NCBI GenBank assembly: GCA_963750255.1
Contig: CAVVPZ010000005.1
Location: 124,001-188,000, forward strand
DNA from: DATLED01 sp963750255
Lineage (GTDB): Bacteria; Actinomycetota; Acidimicrobiia; Acidimicrobiales; CADCTF01
DNA: 64,000 nt
Direction of reading: 5' to 3'
Below, in pieces: positions 36,581-45,768 of the stretch. Position 1 is the first letter of the stretch. Each line of letters begins with the position of its first letter. The notes under the pieces were generated by a model. That model worked only from the letters and a program-made list of their open reading frames with translations. It did no database searches and was not told where the DNA came from. The translations under genes were made by a program, and so were the position numbers.

Positions 36581-37505
36581 GCCGCATCGCCGAGTCGTTG
36601 TTCTGGATCGGTCGCTACACCGAGCGGGCCGAGGACACGGCCCGCATCCTCGACGTGCACTTCAACCTCCTCCTCGAGGACCCGTGGGTCGAGGAGCAGG
36701 CCGCCTGCGAAGGCCTGCTCGAGATCATGGGCGTGCCTGTGCCCGACGAAGGCCAACTCGACGCTCGCGGCGTCAGCCAACTGATCGCGTTCGACCTGAC
36801 CAACGCCGAGTCTCGATCGTCGGATCGCTCACCGCGGCCCGGGAAAACGCTCGCGGCGCCCGCGAGGCGATCTCGTCGGAGATGTGGGAGTGCCTCAATG
36901 CGACCTACAACGAGCTGCCCGGCCAGGTCGCCACGGCCAAGATGACCGGACCGCACAACTTCTTTCGATACGTGAAGGAGCGAGCGGCGATCATGGCCGG
37001 ACTCGCCGACGCCACCCTCTCGCGCGACGACGGGTGGCGCTTCTTCGTGCTCGGTCGCAGCCTCGAGCGAGTCGACATGACCTGTCGCCTGCTCTCGGCT
37101 CGCTTCGGCGAGGGGGCTGGCTCACCGGGTTGGGTCACGCTGCTCCGGAGTTGTTCGGCCCATGAGGCCTACCTCCGTACCTACCGCCGAGCCGTCGACG
37201 CGTCGCTCGTGGCGGAGTTCCTGCTCCTCGATCGGCTGTTCCCCCGATCGGTGTACTACGCGCTCGCATTGGCCGAGCAGTGCCTCACTGAGCTCGCGCC
37301 CCCGTCGGGGCGGGCCGGCGTCGACGACGAGGCCCGGCGGGTACTAGGACGGGCCCGCACAGACCTCGAATTTCGGCGGGTCGGCGAACTGCTCCGCGAC
37401 CTTCCCTCCCACCTTTCGATTCTCGAGACGGCGTGCAGCGAAGCGAGCACCGCCATCGCCGGGCGCTACTTCCGTCAGGAAGCGCCCGTGGGGTGGACGG
37501 CTTGA
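36574..37505 (+). CDS. Alpha-E domain protein (DUF403), one frameshift
   Basis: About 310 residues, all helical. MLSRIAESLFWIGRYTERAE is the family's signature N-terminus, followed by DTARILDVHFNLLLED. After a frame change at about 36810-36815 the chain continues SIVGSLTAARENARGAREA, SSEMWECLNATYNELPG and FFVLGRSLERVDMTCRLL. The function is unknown. It nearly always sits beside the ATP-grasp and transglutaminase genes, and a complex or tag-synthesis role has been proposed. GTG start inside the previous gene; stop overlaps the next ATG (TGATG). Confidence 0.9.
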
Positions 37506-38351
37506 TGAGCTGGCGCCTGCAGGTCAACCACACGACGGGCTACCACTATTCGGGCGAGGTGCTGTCGTCCTACAACGAGGCCCGCATCACCCCGCTCAGC
37601 GACACCCTCCAGCTCACGATCGACTCCAGCGTCGACATCACGCCCGCAGCTCGGGCCTACCGCTACTGGGACTACTGGGGCTGCCTGGTCCATGCCTTCG
37701 ACGTCCACGTTCCTCACCAACGTCTGGTCGTCACCGGTCGCTCGTTGGTCGAGACCAGCGCTGCACCCCCCCTTGATACGGCGGCGTCGTGGAGCGACCT
37801 CGCTGCCCCCGACGCCGCCGAGCAGTTCCACGAACTGATGTCGCCGACGGTCTACGTCCCCTTCGCCGACGACCGGGTGCGCGAGCTGGCCGATGAACTC
37901 AAGGCCGACAAGGAGCCCGAGGCGGCCGCCCATGCGGCCGCGGCCTGGGTCCACGACGCGCTCGACCTACCGACGCGGCGTCACACGCGTCTCGACCTCG
38001 GCCGTCGAGGCCTGGGAGCAGGGCGAGGGCGTCTGCCAGGACTTCGCCCACCTCACGCTCGCTCTGTTGCGGGCGATGCGCATCCCCGCCCGCTACGTGT
38101 CCGGCTACCTGCATCCCCACGAGGACGCGGTGATCGGCAAGCCGTTCGTCGGCGAGAGCCACGCCTGGGTCGAGTGGTGGTCGGGGTCGTGGGTGCGGTT
38201 CGATCCGACCAACGCCATCGCCGCTGGCGAGCGCCACGTCGTGGTCGGTCGAGGCCGCGACTACGGCGACGTGGCTCCGCTCAAGGGCATCTACAGCGGC
38301 GCGCCAGCCGGTGACCTCGAGGTCACCGTCGAGCTCACTCGGGTGTCGTAG
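37505..38351 (+). CDS. Transglutaminase-like cysteine protease-fold protein, one frameshift
   Basis: About 282 residues. The N-terminal domain MSWRLQVNHTTGYHYSGEV is typical of bacterial transglutaminase-like proteins. After a frame change at about 37965-37975 the sequence reads YRRGVTRVSTSAVEAWEQG. The catalytic triad is Cys in GEGVCQDFAHL, His in GESHAWVEWW and Asp in RFDPTN. It may cleave or form isopeptide bonds on the product of the ATP-grasp enzyme. It overlaps the convergent GNAT gene by 17 bp. Confidence 0.9.
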
Positions 38352-38988
38352 CCCGACCGAAGAGCTCGAGACACGGTTCGAGACCGACGATCTCGATGTC
38401 GGCGCGCCGACGGGCTTCCCATGCCGGGCGAGTGAGCCGGACCTCGATCTCGCGATCGCGAACATCGCGCCGAAGGACCCACCGTTCGCCGTTGGGTTCG
38501 TAGCCCAACGAGGCAGACACCCGCCGCGACGGTTCGTTGTCGTGCCAGTAGCCACTGTCGGCTTCATGGGCGTCGAGGCCGGCGAAAGCCAAGTGGAGGA
38601 CGGCTGCTCGCATCTCCTTGCCTATCCCCTGACCCTGATGGGCACGACCCAACCACGAACCCGTCGTGACGACGCCGAGCTTGGCGAAATCGTTGGCCCA
38701 CATGCCCTGCGTGCCGACGACGACGCCGTCGACGAACGCCACCGGGTTGTAGTTCCACGACTCGGGCCGCCAGTCGGCCCGCTTGCCCCAGTGCCAATGC
38801 AACACGCCACGTTCGAGCTCGGGCGACGGTCGATCGGTCCATCCCGTCATGGGTTGCCACGCGGGGTCGTGGACGCCCTCGCCGGCGAGGCGGGCGAGGG
38901 CTACGAGTTCGTCCTCGTCGGGCAGGCGCAACTCGAGCCTGGGCGTGCGCACGACCAGGTCGAACAGGGGCCAATACGGGTGGGCCAT
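38335..38988 (-). CDS. GNAT-family N-acetyltransferase
   Basis: 217 residues of the RimJ/RimL type. TPRLELRLPDEDELVALARL opens the domain. GSWLGRAHQGQGIGKEMRAA holds the acetyl-CoA pyrophosphate loop (Q/RxxGxG form), and RRVSASLGYEPNGERW is the typical C-terminal part. The acceptor is unknown. It converges on the transglutaminase gene and follows the TetR gene at 39005 by 16 bp, so TetR and GNAT may be co-transcribed. Confidence 0.9.
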   Translation of the reverse strand: MAHPYWPLFDLVVRTPRLELRLPDEDELVALARLAGEGVHDPAWQPMTGWTDRPSPELERGVLHWHWGKRADWRPESWNYNPVAFVDGVVVGTQGMWANDFAKLGVVTTGSWLGRAHQGQGIGKEMRAAVLHLAFAGLDAHEADSGYWHDNEPSRRVSASLGYEPNGERWVLRRDVRDREIEVRLTRPAWEARRRADIEIVGLEPCLELFGRATTPE

Positions 38989-39004
38989 GCCACAGCTTGT
39001 CTGC

Positions 39005-39604
39005 TCAACCCGCGGCGACGAGAGCAGAACGGAGAAACGACAACAGCTCGCTCCGACGCCGGACGAGTGACCGCACCGTCGGCGGATATCCGAGCGAGCG
39101 CAACACTTCGACCTCGGTCGCCACGCCGATGACGGCCGAATAGGCCGATAGCAACAACAACCGTGGCTCCTGGCGACGCATCGTGCCCTCGGCCATCTCG
39201 GCGGCCAAGAACCCTTCGGCTCGCGCGATCAACGGATCGAGCGCGGCCATCAGTCGGGTGGCCGCGGGCGGGCCCAGCCGGGTGACCTCGCGCAGCAGGC
39301 CGAGCAGGTCGGGATGGCGGGCCGCCAGTCGGAACACGGCCCGCACCACCGACTCGACCCGGTCCCATGCGCTGTCGCCGGCCACCACCAAGGCTTCCTC
39401 GAGCGTCGCCGACAGCTCGGCCGCACTCCGGTCGATGACAGCTTCGAGCAAGTGCTCCTTCGAGGCGAAGTGATAAAGGATTGCCTGTTTCGTGACGCCC
39501 AGCAGGGCGGCGAGCGCGTCGAGCGATGTGGCCTCATAGCCCCTGGAACCGAAGGAGATCAGGGCCTCGTCGAGGATCCGCTCCCTGGTGTTCGTCGCCG
39601 GCAC
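39005..39604 (-). CDS. TetR-family regulator next to the lipid-type gene cluster
   Basis: 199 residues. The helix-turn-helix lies at about residues 8-53 (GYEATSLDALAALLGVTKQA, ILYHFASKEHLL). The C-terminal ligand domain is helical and hydrophobic. Start is GTG at 39604; TACCAT ends 7 nt before it within the dyad TTACCATTCGGTAA, so expression is probably leaderless and self-repressed. The same dyad precedes the divergent acyl reductase gene, making that cluster the likely target and an acyl-CoA the likely ligand (inference). Confidence 0.9.
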   Translation of the reverse strand: MPATNTRERILDEALISFGSRGYEATSLDALAALLGVTKQAILYHFASKEHLLEAVIDRSAAELSATLEEALVVAGDSAWDRVESVVRAVFRLAARHPDLLGLLREVTRLGPPAATRLMAALDPLIARAEGFLAAEMAEGTMRRQEPRLLLLSAYSAVIGVATEVEVLRSLGYPPTVRSLVRRRSELLSFLRSALVAAG

Positions 39605-39618
39605 TTACCGAATGGTAA
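39605..39618. promoter_or_regulatory. TetR-type dyad operator shared by TetR and acyl reductase genes
   Basis: TTACC-GAAT-GGTAA is a 5-4-5 inverted repeat. On the minus strand it contains TACCAT, the probable -10 box of the TetR gene (7 nt before its GTG). On the plus strand it lies 11 nt before the ATG at 39630. A bound repressor would block both directions. Confidence 0.6.
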
Positions 39619-39629
39619 ACAAGGTGGCG

Positions 39630-41975
39630 ATGATCCGGGAGAACCTGGCCGGCAAACGCATCGCCATCACGGGCGCCACCGGCTTCCTGGGGACGGCGCT
39701 CGTCGAGCGGTTGCTGCGCTCCGTGCCCGACTGCGAGCTCGTGTTGCTCATCCGACCCGGACGTCGCGGCGCGGCCGAGCGGGTGCGGCGTGAGATCTTC
39801 CGCAACGACTGCTTCGACCGCCTCCGAGCCGAATTGGCCGAGGCCGGTGGCGAGACCTTCGACGAGATGGTGGCCCGTCGCGTCACGCCGATCGCCGGCG
39901 ACGTCGGCTCCGAGGGCCTTGCGCTCGACGACGACGGACGGCGGGCACTGTCGACCTGCGAGGTGGCCATCCACTCAGCAGCCTCGGTATCGTTCGACTC
40001 CCCCCTCGACGCCGCCGTCGAGGTCAACCTGCTCGGCGCCTCTCGGTTCGCGGCGGCGCTGACCGAGGTCGCGTCGCCGGCCCACCTCATCGCCGTGTCG
40101 ACGGCGTACGTCGCCGGCGCACGTCGGGGCGAGGCTCCCGAGGCCGTCCTGCCCGAGACCGCGTTCGCCACCGAGGTGGACTGGCGGTCCGAGGTGGCGG
40201 CCGCCCGCCGCACGCGGGCCGACGTCGACGCCGAGTCGCCGCTCGCCCAAGCGGCTCACCGCCTTCCATGCCGGAGCCCGCCACGAACTCGGCGCCGCCG
40301 GCTCGCCCTTGCTGGCCGAGAAGACCGAACGACTCCGCGAGGACTGGATCAAGGAGCAGATGGTCGAGGCCGGCCGGGCCCGGGCGCGATCACTTGGCTG
40401 GCCCGACGCCTACGCCTACACAAAGGCGCTCGGCGAACGCGCGCTCCTGCAGAACCGGGGCGACGTGCCAGTCACGATCGTGCGCCCGTCGATCATCGAG
40501 TCCGCGCTCGCCGAACCGGTGCCCGGGTGGATCCGCGGGTTCCGCATGGCCGAGCCGGTGATCATCTCCTATGCCCGAGGCATGCTGAAGGAGTTCCCTG
40601 GCATCCCCGAGGGTGTGATCGACGTGATCCCCGTCGACCTCGTGGTGGCGGCGATCATCGCCGTCGCCGCCGACGGCCCTGCCCCCACGCCGAGCGTGTA
40701 CCAAGTCGCGTCCGGCTCGCGGCAACCCCTTCGGTACCGCCATCTCGTCGATCTGGTCCACGACTACTTCACGCGCAACCCCATCTTCGACACCGACGGC
40801 GCGCCCATCGTCGTACCCAAGTGGTCGTTCCCCGGCCGTGGCCGGGTGACGCGCCAGTTGCAACGAGCGACCAAGGTCATCGACACAGCCCAGAAGGTCG
40901 CCACCTCGTTGCCGGTTCGCGGTCGGCAGGCCGCATTCACCGCCACCCTGGCCGACCGCCGGGCCGAGGTCGACCGTGCCCGCGGCTACGTCGAGTTGTA
41001 CGGCGCGTACGCCGAGACCGAGGCCATCTACCGGGTCGACCGGCTGGTGGCGCTGTCCGACTCGCTCGACGAAGCCGACCGCGCCCTGTTCACATTCGAT
41101 CCGATCGTCATCGACTGGGACCACTTCGTGCAGGGAATCCACCTCCCCTCGGTGGTCGAGCACTCGCGCGCGTCCGCACCACCCCGGGCAAGCGTCAGGC
41201 GATGTCGCGTCACGAGCGAGGCAAGCGGGCCATCCTCTCGCCCGACCGCCACATCGCCGCCTTCGATCTCGAGAACACGCTCATCGCGTCGAACGTGGTC
41301 GAGTCCTACTCCTGGCTGGCCACCCGCCACCTGCCGGTCGACGATCGCGTCCGCTTCACGGCGAAGATGCTCAAGGAGGCACCCGCCCTGCTCGCCCTCG
41401 ATCGCCGCGACCGAGGCGACTTCCTCAGGCACTTCTACCGCCGATACGAAGGCGCGCCCGTCGACCGTGTGCAGGCCGACGCATGGGAGCTCTTCACCCA
41501 GCTGGTGATCACCAAGTCGTTCCCCTCGGGCATCCGCCGGGTTCGTGAGCATCGGGCCCTCGGCCACCGCACCATTCTCATCACCGGCGCGCTCTCCTTC
41601 GTCGTCGAGCCCCTTCGGCCGCTCTTCGACGAGATCGTCTGCGCCACGTTGTCGACGTCAGCCGACGGCTCTGTGTACACCGGTGAGTTGATCGACGGTC
41701 CGCCCACCGGCGAAGCGAGAGCGCTGGCGATGATGCGCTACGCCGACGCCGAGGGCCTCTCGTTGGAAGAGTCCGTGGCTTACGCCGACTCGGCATCCGA
41801 CCTCCCCATGCTCGAGGTCGTCGGTCATCCCGTCGCCGTCAACCCGGAGCCCAAGTTGTCGGCCATCGCCCGCAAGCGCGGCTGGCACGTCGAACAGTGG
41901 ACCAAGTCGCCCGGCGCCGATCGGCCCTTCCTGCCCATCGGCCCTCGCGGTCCCCACCTGTCGAGGCTCCCGTGA
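39630..41975 (+). CDS. Fatty acyl-CoA reductase fused to a HAD-family phosphatase, two compensating frameshifts
   Basis: About 781 residues. The first 500 form an NAD(P)-binding acyl reductase: KRIAITGATGFLGTALVERL, VAIHSAASVSFDSPLD, the active-site YTKALGE, VTIVRPSIIESALAEP, then a FAR-type C-terminal region. The rest is a HAD-IB domain: IAAFDLENTLIASNVVESY, TILITGALSFVVEPL and YADSASDLPMLEVVG. The frame changes at about 40230-40245 and returns at about 41166-41172, so the conserved middle lies in another frame, although the original frame happens to stay open. The nucleophile motif DLENT has Asn where many HADs have Asp or Arg. ATG 39630 has AAGG upstream. It probably makes a long-chain aldehyde or alcohol. 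Confidence 0.82.
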   Translation: MIRENLAGKRIAITGATGFLGTALVERLLRSVPDCELVLLIRPGRRGAAERVRREIFRNDCFDRLRAELAEAGGETFDEMVARRVTPIAGDVGSEGLALDDDGRRALSTCEVAIHSAASVSFDSPLDAAVEVNLLGASRFAAALTEVASPAHLIAVSTAYVAGARRGEAPEAVLPETAFATEVDWRSEVAAARRTRADVDAESPLAQAAHRLPCRSPPRTRRRRLALAGREDRTTPRGLDQGADGRGRPGPGAITWLARRLRLHKGARRTRAPAEPGRRASHDRAPVDHRVRARRTGARVDPRVPHGRAGDHLLCPRHAEGVPWHPRGCDRRDPRRPRGGGDHRRRRRRPCPHAERVPSRVRLAATPSVPPSRRSGPRLLHAQPHLRHRRRAHRRTQVVVPRPWPGDAPVATSDQGHRHSPEGRHLVAGSRSAGRIHRHPGRPPGRGRPCPRLRRVVRRVRRDRGHLPGRPAGGAVRLARRSRPRPVHIRSDRHRLGPLRAGNPPPLGGRALARVRTTPGKRQAMSRHERGKRAILSPDRHIAAFDLENTLIASNVVESYSWLATRHLPVDDRVRFTAKMLKEAPALLALDRRDRGDFLRHFYRRYEGAPVDRVQADAWELFTQLVITKSFPSGIRRVREHRALGHRTILITGALSFVVEPLRPLFDEIVCATLSTSADGSVYTGELIDGPPTGEARALAMMRYADAEGLSLEESVAYADSASDLPMLEVVGHPVAVNPEPKLSAIARKRGWHVEQWTKSPGADRPFLPIGPRGPHLSRLP

Positions 41976-43129
41976 AGGCGCTGCTGTTCGAACGCAAGCT
42001 GGCCAAGTACGCCGCTGCCGCGGTCGCAGGTCGATTCGTCCCCGGGCGCGGCGCTCGGGTCGGGCCGCTCCGGCTTGCTGGCGACCTCGACGAACCCGCC
42101 CTGCCGGGTCCGGGATGGGTGCGGGTGCGCCCGCGTCTGGCGGGGATCTGCGGGTCCGACCTGGCCACCATCGACGGCAAGTCGAGCCGCTACTTCGAGC
42201 CGATCGTCTCGTTCCCCTTCGTCCCCGGACACGAGATCGTCGGCCAACTCGACGACGACACCCGGGTGGTGCTGCAACCCACGCTGACCTGCGCCGCCCG
42301 CGGCATCGAGCCCACATGTCCGCCCTGCGCCGCAGGCGAGACCAACCGGTGCGAACAGACCACCTTCGGCCATCTGTCGCCCGGTCTGCAGACCGGGTTC
42401 TGCGAGGACACCGGCGGAGGCTGGGGCATCGCCCTGGTGGCCCACGAATCGCAGTTGCATCGCGTGCCCGACGACCTGTCGGACGAGGCGGCCGTGCTGG
42501 TCGAGCCGACGGCGTGCGCCGTCCACGCCGCGTCCGTGGTGCCCGACGCTGGCACAGGTCACCTGACGGCCATCATCGGCGCCGGAACCCTCGGCCTCTT
42601 GACGCTCGCCGCACTTCGAGCCTCGGGCCACAGCCACACCATCCTGGCCACGGCCAAGCACCCCGAGCAGCGCACGTGGGCCAAGGAGCTCGGCGCCGAC
42701 CGCGTCGTCGAGCCCGGCGCCCTCGATCGCGCCGTCCGCAGCGAGACCCGTTCGCTCCGGTTCGGCTCCCAGCTCACCGGTGGTGCCCACACGGTGGTCG
42801 ACTGTGTCGGTTCGGAAGCCTCGATCGCCCAGGCCCTGCGGGTCGTGTCGCCCGGCGGCACGATCGTGATGGTGGGCATGCCGGGAGTCACCACGGTCGA
42901 TCTCACCAGCCTCTGGCACCGCGAGGTCACACTCGTCGGCTGCTACGCATACACCTCGCCCGACTTCGCCACCGCCTTCGACCTGGTGCGGTCGGCGCGG
43001 CTCGAGCGACTGCTCTCGGCCACCTACACCCTCGACCGCTACACCGAAGCCATCGAGCACGCCGCCAACGCTGGGGCTCGAGGCGCGGTCAAGATCGCCT
43101 TCGACCTCCGCAACGAGAGGAACCGCTGA
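41972..43129 (+). CDS. Zinc-dependent alcohol dehydrogenase-family protein (MDR)
   Basis: 385 residues. The GTG overlaps the preceding stop (GTGA). MDR features are the catalytic Cys in AGICGSDLATIDG, FPFVPGHEIVGQL, a structural-zinc-like cluster (CAARGIEPTCPPCAAGETNRC), VEPTACAVHAA and the Rossmann motif IIGAGTLGLLTLAAL. It would interconvert alcohol and aldehyde and could act on the product of the fused acyl reductase. Substrate inferred from context only. Confidence 0.87.
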   Translation: MKALLFERKLAKYAAAAVAGRFVPGRGARVGPLRLAGDLDEPALPGPGWVRVRPRLAGICGSDLATIDGKSSRYFEPIVSFPFVPGHEIVGQLDDDTRVVLQPTLTCAARGIEPTCPPCAAGETNRCEQTTFGHLSPGLQTGFCEDTGGGWGIALVAHESQLHRVPDDLSDEAAVLVEPTACAVHAASVVPDAGTGHLTAIIGAGTLGLLTLAALRASGHSHTILATAKHPEQRTWAKELGADRVVEPGALDRAVRSETRSLRFGSQLTGGAHTVVDCVGSEASIAQALRVVSPGGTIVMVGMPGVTTVDLTSLWHREVTLVGCYAYTSPDFATAFDLVRSARLERLLSATYTLDRYTEAIEHAANAGARGAVKIAFDLRNERNR

Positions 43130-43168
43130 CATGTCCCCCACCCACCACCCCTGCGGCAGCTAGGTCCC

Positions 43169-44755
43169 ATGCCCCGTCCCGGGTTCATCCTCGAGGTCGA
43201 TCGCTCGACCCCGCCGACCCTCTTCTGGCACGGCGAGGGCTTCAAGTTGGAGAAGCTCCCGGTCGGCAGCCGGGTCATCTATCCGCCCGAGCCGCTGGCC
43301 CCGCTCAAGGATCCCGACGGCGCCATCCGCGACGCGCTCCTCAACCCGCTCGGCGACTCCAAACCGCTGCCCGATCTGCTCACGCCGGGGATGCAGCTGA
43401 CGATCTGTTTCGACGACATCAGCCTCCCGCTGCCTCCGATGAAGCGGCCCGACATCCGTCAGCGCGTCATCGAAGCTGTGCTCGATCTGGCCGCCGACGC
43501 CGGAGTCGACGACGTCGTACTCGTAGCCGCCCTCGCGCTCCACCGACGGATGACCGACGACGAACTCCGCCACGCCCTCGGCAACCGGGTGTTCGACGCG
43601 TTCGCCCCCCACGGCCGCCTCACCCAACACGACGCCGAAGACCCCGACGGCCTGATCCATCTCGGCCAGACGCCGCACGGAGAGGACGTCGAGATCAACA
43701 AGCGGGCTGCGACGAGCGACCTCATCGTCTACGTCAACATCAACCTCGTCGCCATGGACGGCGGCTGGAAGTCGACCGCCACCGGGCTGGCGTCGTACAA
43801 GAGCCTTCGCCACCATCACAACGTCAAGACCATGACCCACTCGAAGTCGTTCATGGACCAGCACCGCTCCGAGTTGCACTCGTCCAACTGGCGCATGGGC
43901 AAGGTGCTGCGGGACAGCGGCGTGAAGATCTTCCAGATCGAAACGACGTTGAACAGCGACACGTTCCCGAGCCAGTTCGGGTTCCTCCAGAAGCGCGAGT
44001 GGGAGTGGACGGGCCGAGACCGGGCCGCCTTCCTCGGTGCGTCCAAAGCGCTCGATCGCACGCCCGATCGCATCAAGCGGTCCATCTTCCACGGCATCCA
44101 GGCGCCCCACGCGATGACGTCGGTACAAGCGGGTGAAGTCGAGGCCGTGCACGCCGTCACGACCGAACACGTGTACAAACAGCAGTTGGTGAGCGTCGAG
44201 GGCCAGACCGACATCCTCACGATGGGGCTCCCCTACATCTGCCCCTACAACGTCAACTCGATCATGAACCCGATCCTCGTCGCATGTCTCGGGCTCGGGT
44301 ACTTCTTCAACCTGTACCGCAACAAGCCGCTGGTGCGCGAGGGCGGTGTCCTGATCATGAGTCACCCGACGCCGTGGGCTTTCAACCCCGTGCACCACCC
44401 GAGCTACATCGACTTCTTCGAACAAGTCTTGGCCGAGACGACCGACCCAGTGGAGATCGAGAAGAACTTCGAAGAGCGGTTCGCCACCGACCCGTGGTAC
44501 ATCCATCTGTATCGGACGAGCTACGCCTACCACGGCGTCCACCCGTTCTACATGTGGTACTGGTGCTCGCACGCAATGCAGCACCTCGGACAGGTCATCA
44601 TCGTGGGCGGCGATCCCCGATCGGTGCGACGCCTGGGCTTCAAGTCGGCGTCGACGCTGCGCGACGCCTTGGAGATGGCCGAGGACGTGGTGGGCCGAGA
44701 CCCCTCGATCACCCACCTCCACAACCCGCCAATCCTGATGGCGGATGTGACGTGA
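43169..44755 (+). CDS. LarA-like (DUF2088, nickel-pincer racemase fold) protein
   Basis: 528 residues. The N-terminal domain follows lactate racemase LarA: LTICFDDISLPLPPM corresponds to the SDxTRP region and VVLVAALALHRRMTDDELR to the conserved GxHR motif. DLIVYVNINLVAMDGGWKS and SATGLASYKSLR-like segments follow. LarA uses a nickel-pincer nucleotide to move a hydride at an alpha-hydroxy acid. LarB, LarC and LarE are not in the window. The long C-terminal part (Trp/Tyr/His-rich, MWYWCSHAMQHLGQ) differs from LarA. The stop overlaps the acyltransferase GTG (GTGA). A change of substrate to a lipid-like hydroxy compound is possible but unproven. Confidence 0.78.
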   Translation: MPRPGFILEVDRSTPPTLFWHGEGFKLEKLPVGSRVIYPPEPLAPLKDPDGAIRDALLNPLGDSKPLPDLLTPGMQLTICFDDISLPLPPMKRPDIRQRVIEAVLDLAADAGVDDVVLVAALALHRRMTDDELRHALGNRVFDAFAPHGRLTQHDAEDPDGLIHLGQTPHGEDVEINKRAATSDLIVYVNINLVAMDGGWKSTATGLASYKSLRHHHNVKTMTHSKSFMDQHRSELHSSNWRMGKVLRDSGVKIFQIETTLNSDTFPSQFGFLQKREWEWTGRDRAAFLGASKALDRTPDRIKRSIFHGIQAPHAMTSVQAGEVEAVHAVTTEHVYKQQLVSVEGQTDILTMGLPYICPYNVNSIMNPILVACLGLGYFFNLYRNKPLVREGGVLIMSHPTPWAFNPVHHPSYIDFFEQVLAETTDPVEIEKNFEERFATDPWYIHLYRTSYAYHGVHPFYMWYWCSHAMQHLGQVIIVGGDPRSVRRLGFKSASTLRDALEMAEDVVGRDPSITHLHNPPILMADVT

Positions 44756-45768
44756 AGCTGCGGGCGCCCCGCCTGCGCGGCACCTTCCCGTTCACGGCGC
44801 CGACCTGGCCGACGACGGTCGAGCGGCCCCCGGCGGAATCGAAGACCGGCACCGCCTTCGACACCGAGTGGGCTCGCCGCTACCCGACTCGCTTCGCCCG
44901 TGCCGTCGTGCTCGACACTGTCGGCAAGGGCCTGGTCGCCGCCCTCGCGTCGCCCAAGGTGATGGCCACCGACCGCCTGGCTGACGTGAAGGGGCCGGTG
45001 ATCTTCGCCGCCAACCACGCCAGCCACGTCGACACCCCGCTGCTCCTCACGACGCTCCCCGACCGGTTCCGTCACCGCACGGTGGTCGGCGCCGGCGCCG
45101 ATTACTTCTTCGACAAGCGGTGGAAGGGCTACTTGTGGGCCTTTGCCATCAACGCCATTCCCATCGAGCGCACCCGGGTGTCGCCCCGCTCCACCCGCCT
45201 CGCCCAACAGATGCTCGACGAGGGTTGGAGCCTGCTCATCTTCCCCGAGGGCGGACGCTCGCCCCACGGATGGGCCCAACCTCATCGGGCCGGCGCCGCC
45301 TACCTCTCGATTCGCTCCAAGGTGCCGGTGGTACCCATCCACCTCGAGGGAACCAGGCGCATCCTTCGGAAGGGCACCGGTCGCATCACGCCGTCGACGA
45401 CCACGGTGACCTTCGGCGATCCCATCTCGACTCGAGAAGACGAGGATGTGCGCGACTACGCCGCCCGGATCGAGCGGGCCGTCGACGTGCTGGCCGACGA
45501 ACAGGCCACTGACTGGTGGAGCGCACGACGTCGGGCCGCCAGCGGCGACACGCCGGCGCTCACCGGTCCGCAGGGCTCAGAGTGGCGACGGTTCTGGTCG
45601 CTGGGCGAGGGCCGACGCCCGTCGCGCCCCCGCAAGCCCGCGCTGGCCCGATCTCTGACCCGCTGCCCGATCGGGCAGCGAAGTCGGCCCGCTTGGACGC
45701 CCTCACGCTCTGGCTCCAGGTGTCGCCAGCGTCAACGATGGTTTCATGGGGGACGCAGGACTCCATGA
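44752..45768 (+). CDS. PlsC-like 1-acyl-glycerol-3-phosphate-type acyltransferase
   Basis: Up to 338 residues. Acyltransferase motifs are FAANHASHVDTPLLL (HxxxxD as HASHVD), NAIPIERTR, LLIFPEGGRSPHG and VPVVPIHLEGT. It transfers an acyl chain to a glycerol-type acceptor at the membrane. The GTG overlaps the LarA-like stop. The last 40 residues (Arg/Ser-rich) look out of frame: a one-base change near 45635 would end the protein at 45658 with PRWPDL. As read, the 3' end overlaps the toxin gene by 23 bp. Confidence 0.85.
   Translation: MKLRAPRLRGTFPFTAPTWPTTVERPPAESKTGTAFDTEWARRYPTRFARAVVLDTVGKGLVAALASPKVMATDRLADVKGPVIFAANHASHVDTPLLLTTLPDRFRHRTVVGAGADYFFDKRWKGYLWAFAINAIPIERTRVSPRSTRLAQQMLDEGWSLLIFPEGGRSPHGWAQPHRAGAAYLSIRSKVPVVPIHLEGTRRILRKGTGRITPSTTTVTFGDPISTREDEDVRDYAARIERAVDVLADEQATDWWSARRRAASGDTPALTGPQGSEWRRFWSLGEGRRPSRPRKPALARSLTRCPIGQRSRPAWTPSRSGSRCRQRQRWFHGGRRTP

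Noticed and set aside
43131..43163. Ten-codon open frame (MSPTHHPCGS) between the alcohol dehydrogenase and LarA-like genes
   Set aside because: Too short to support; no attenuator hairpin or repeated regulatory codons.
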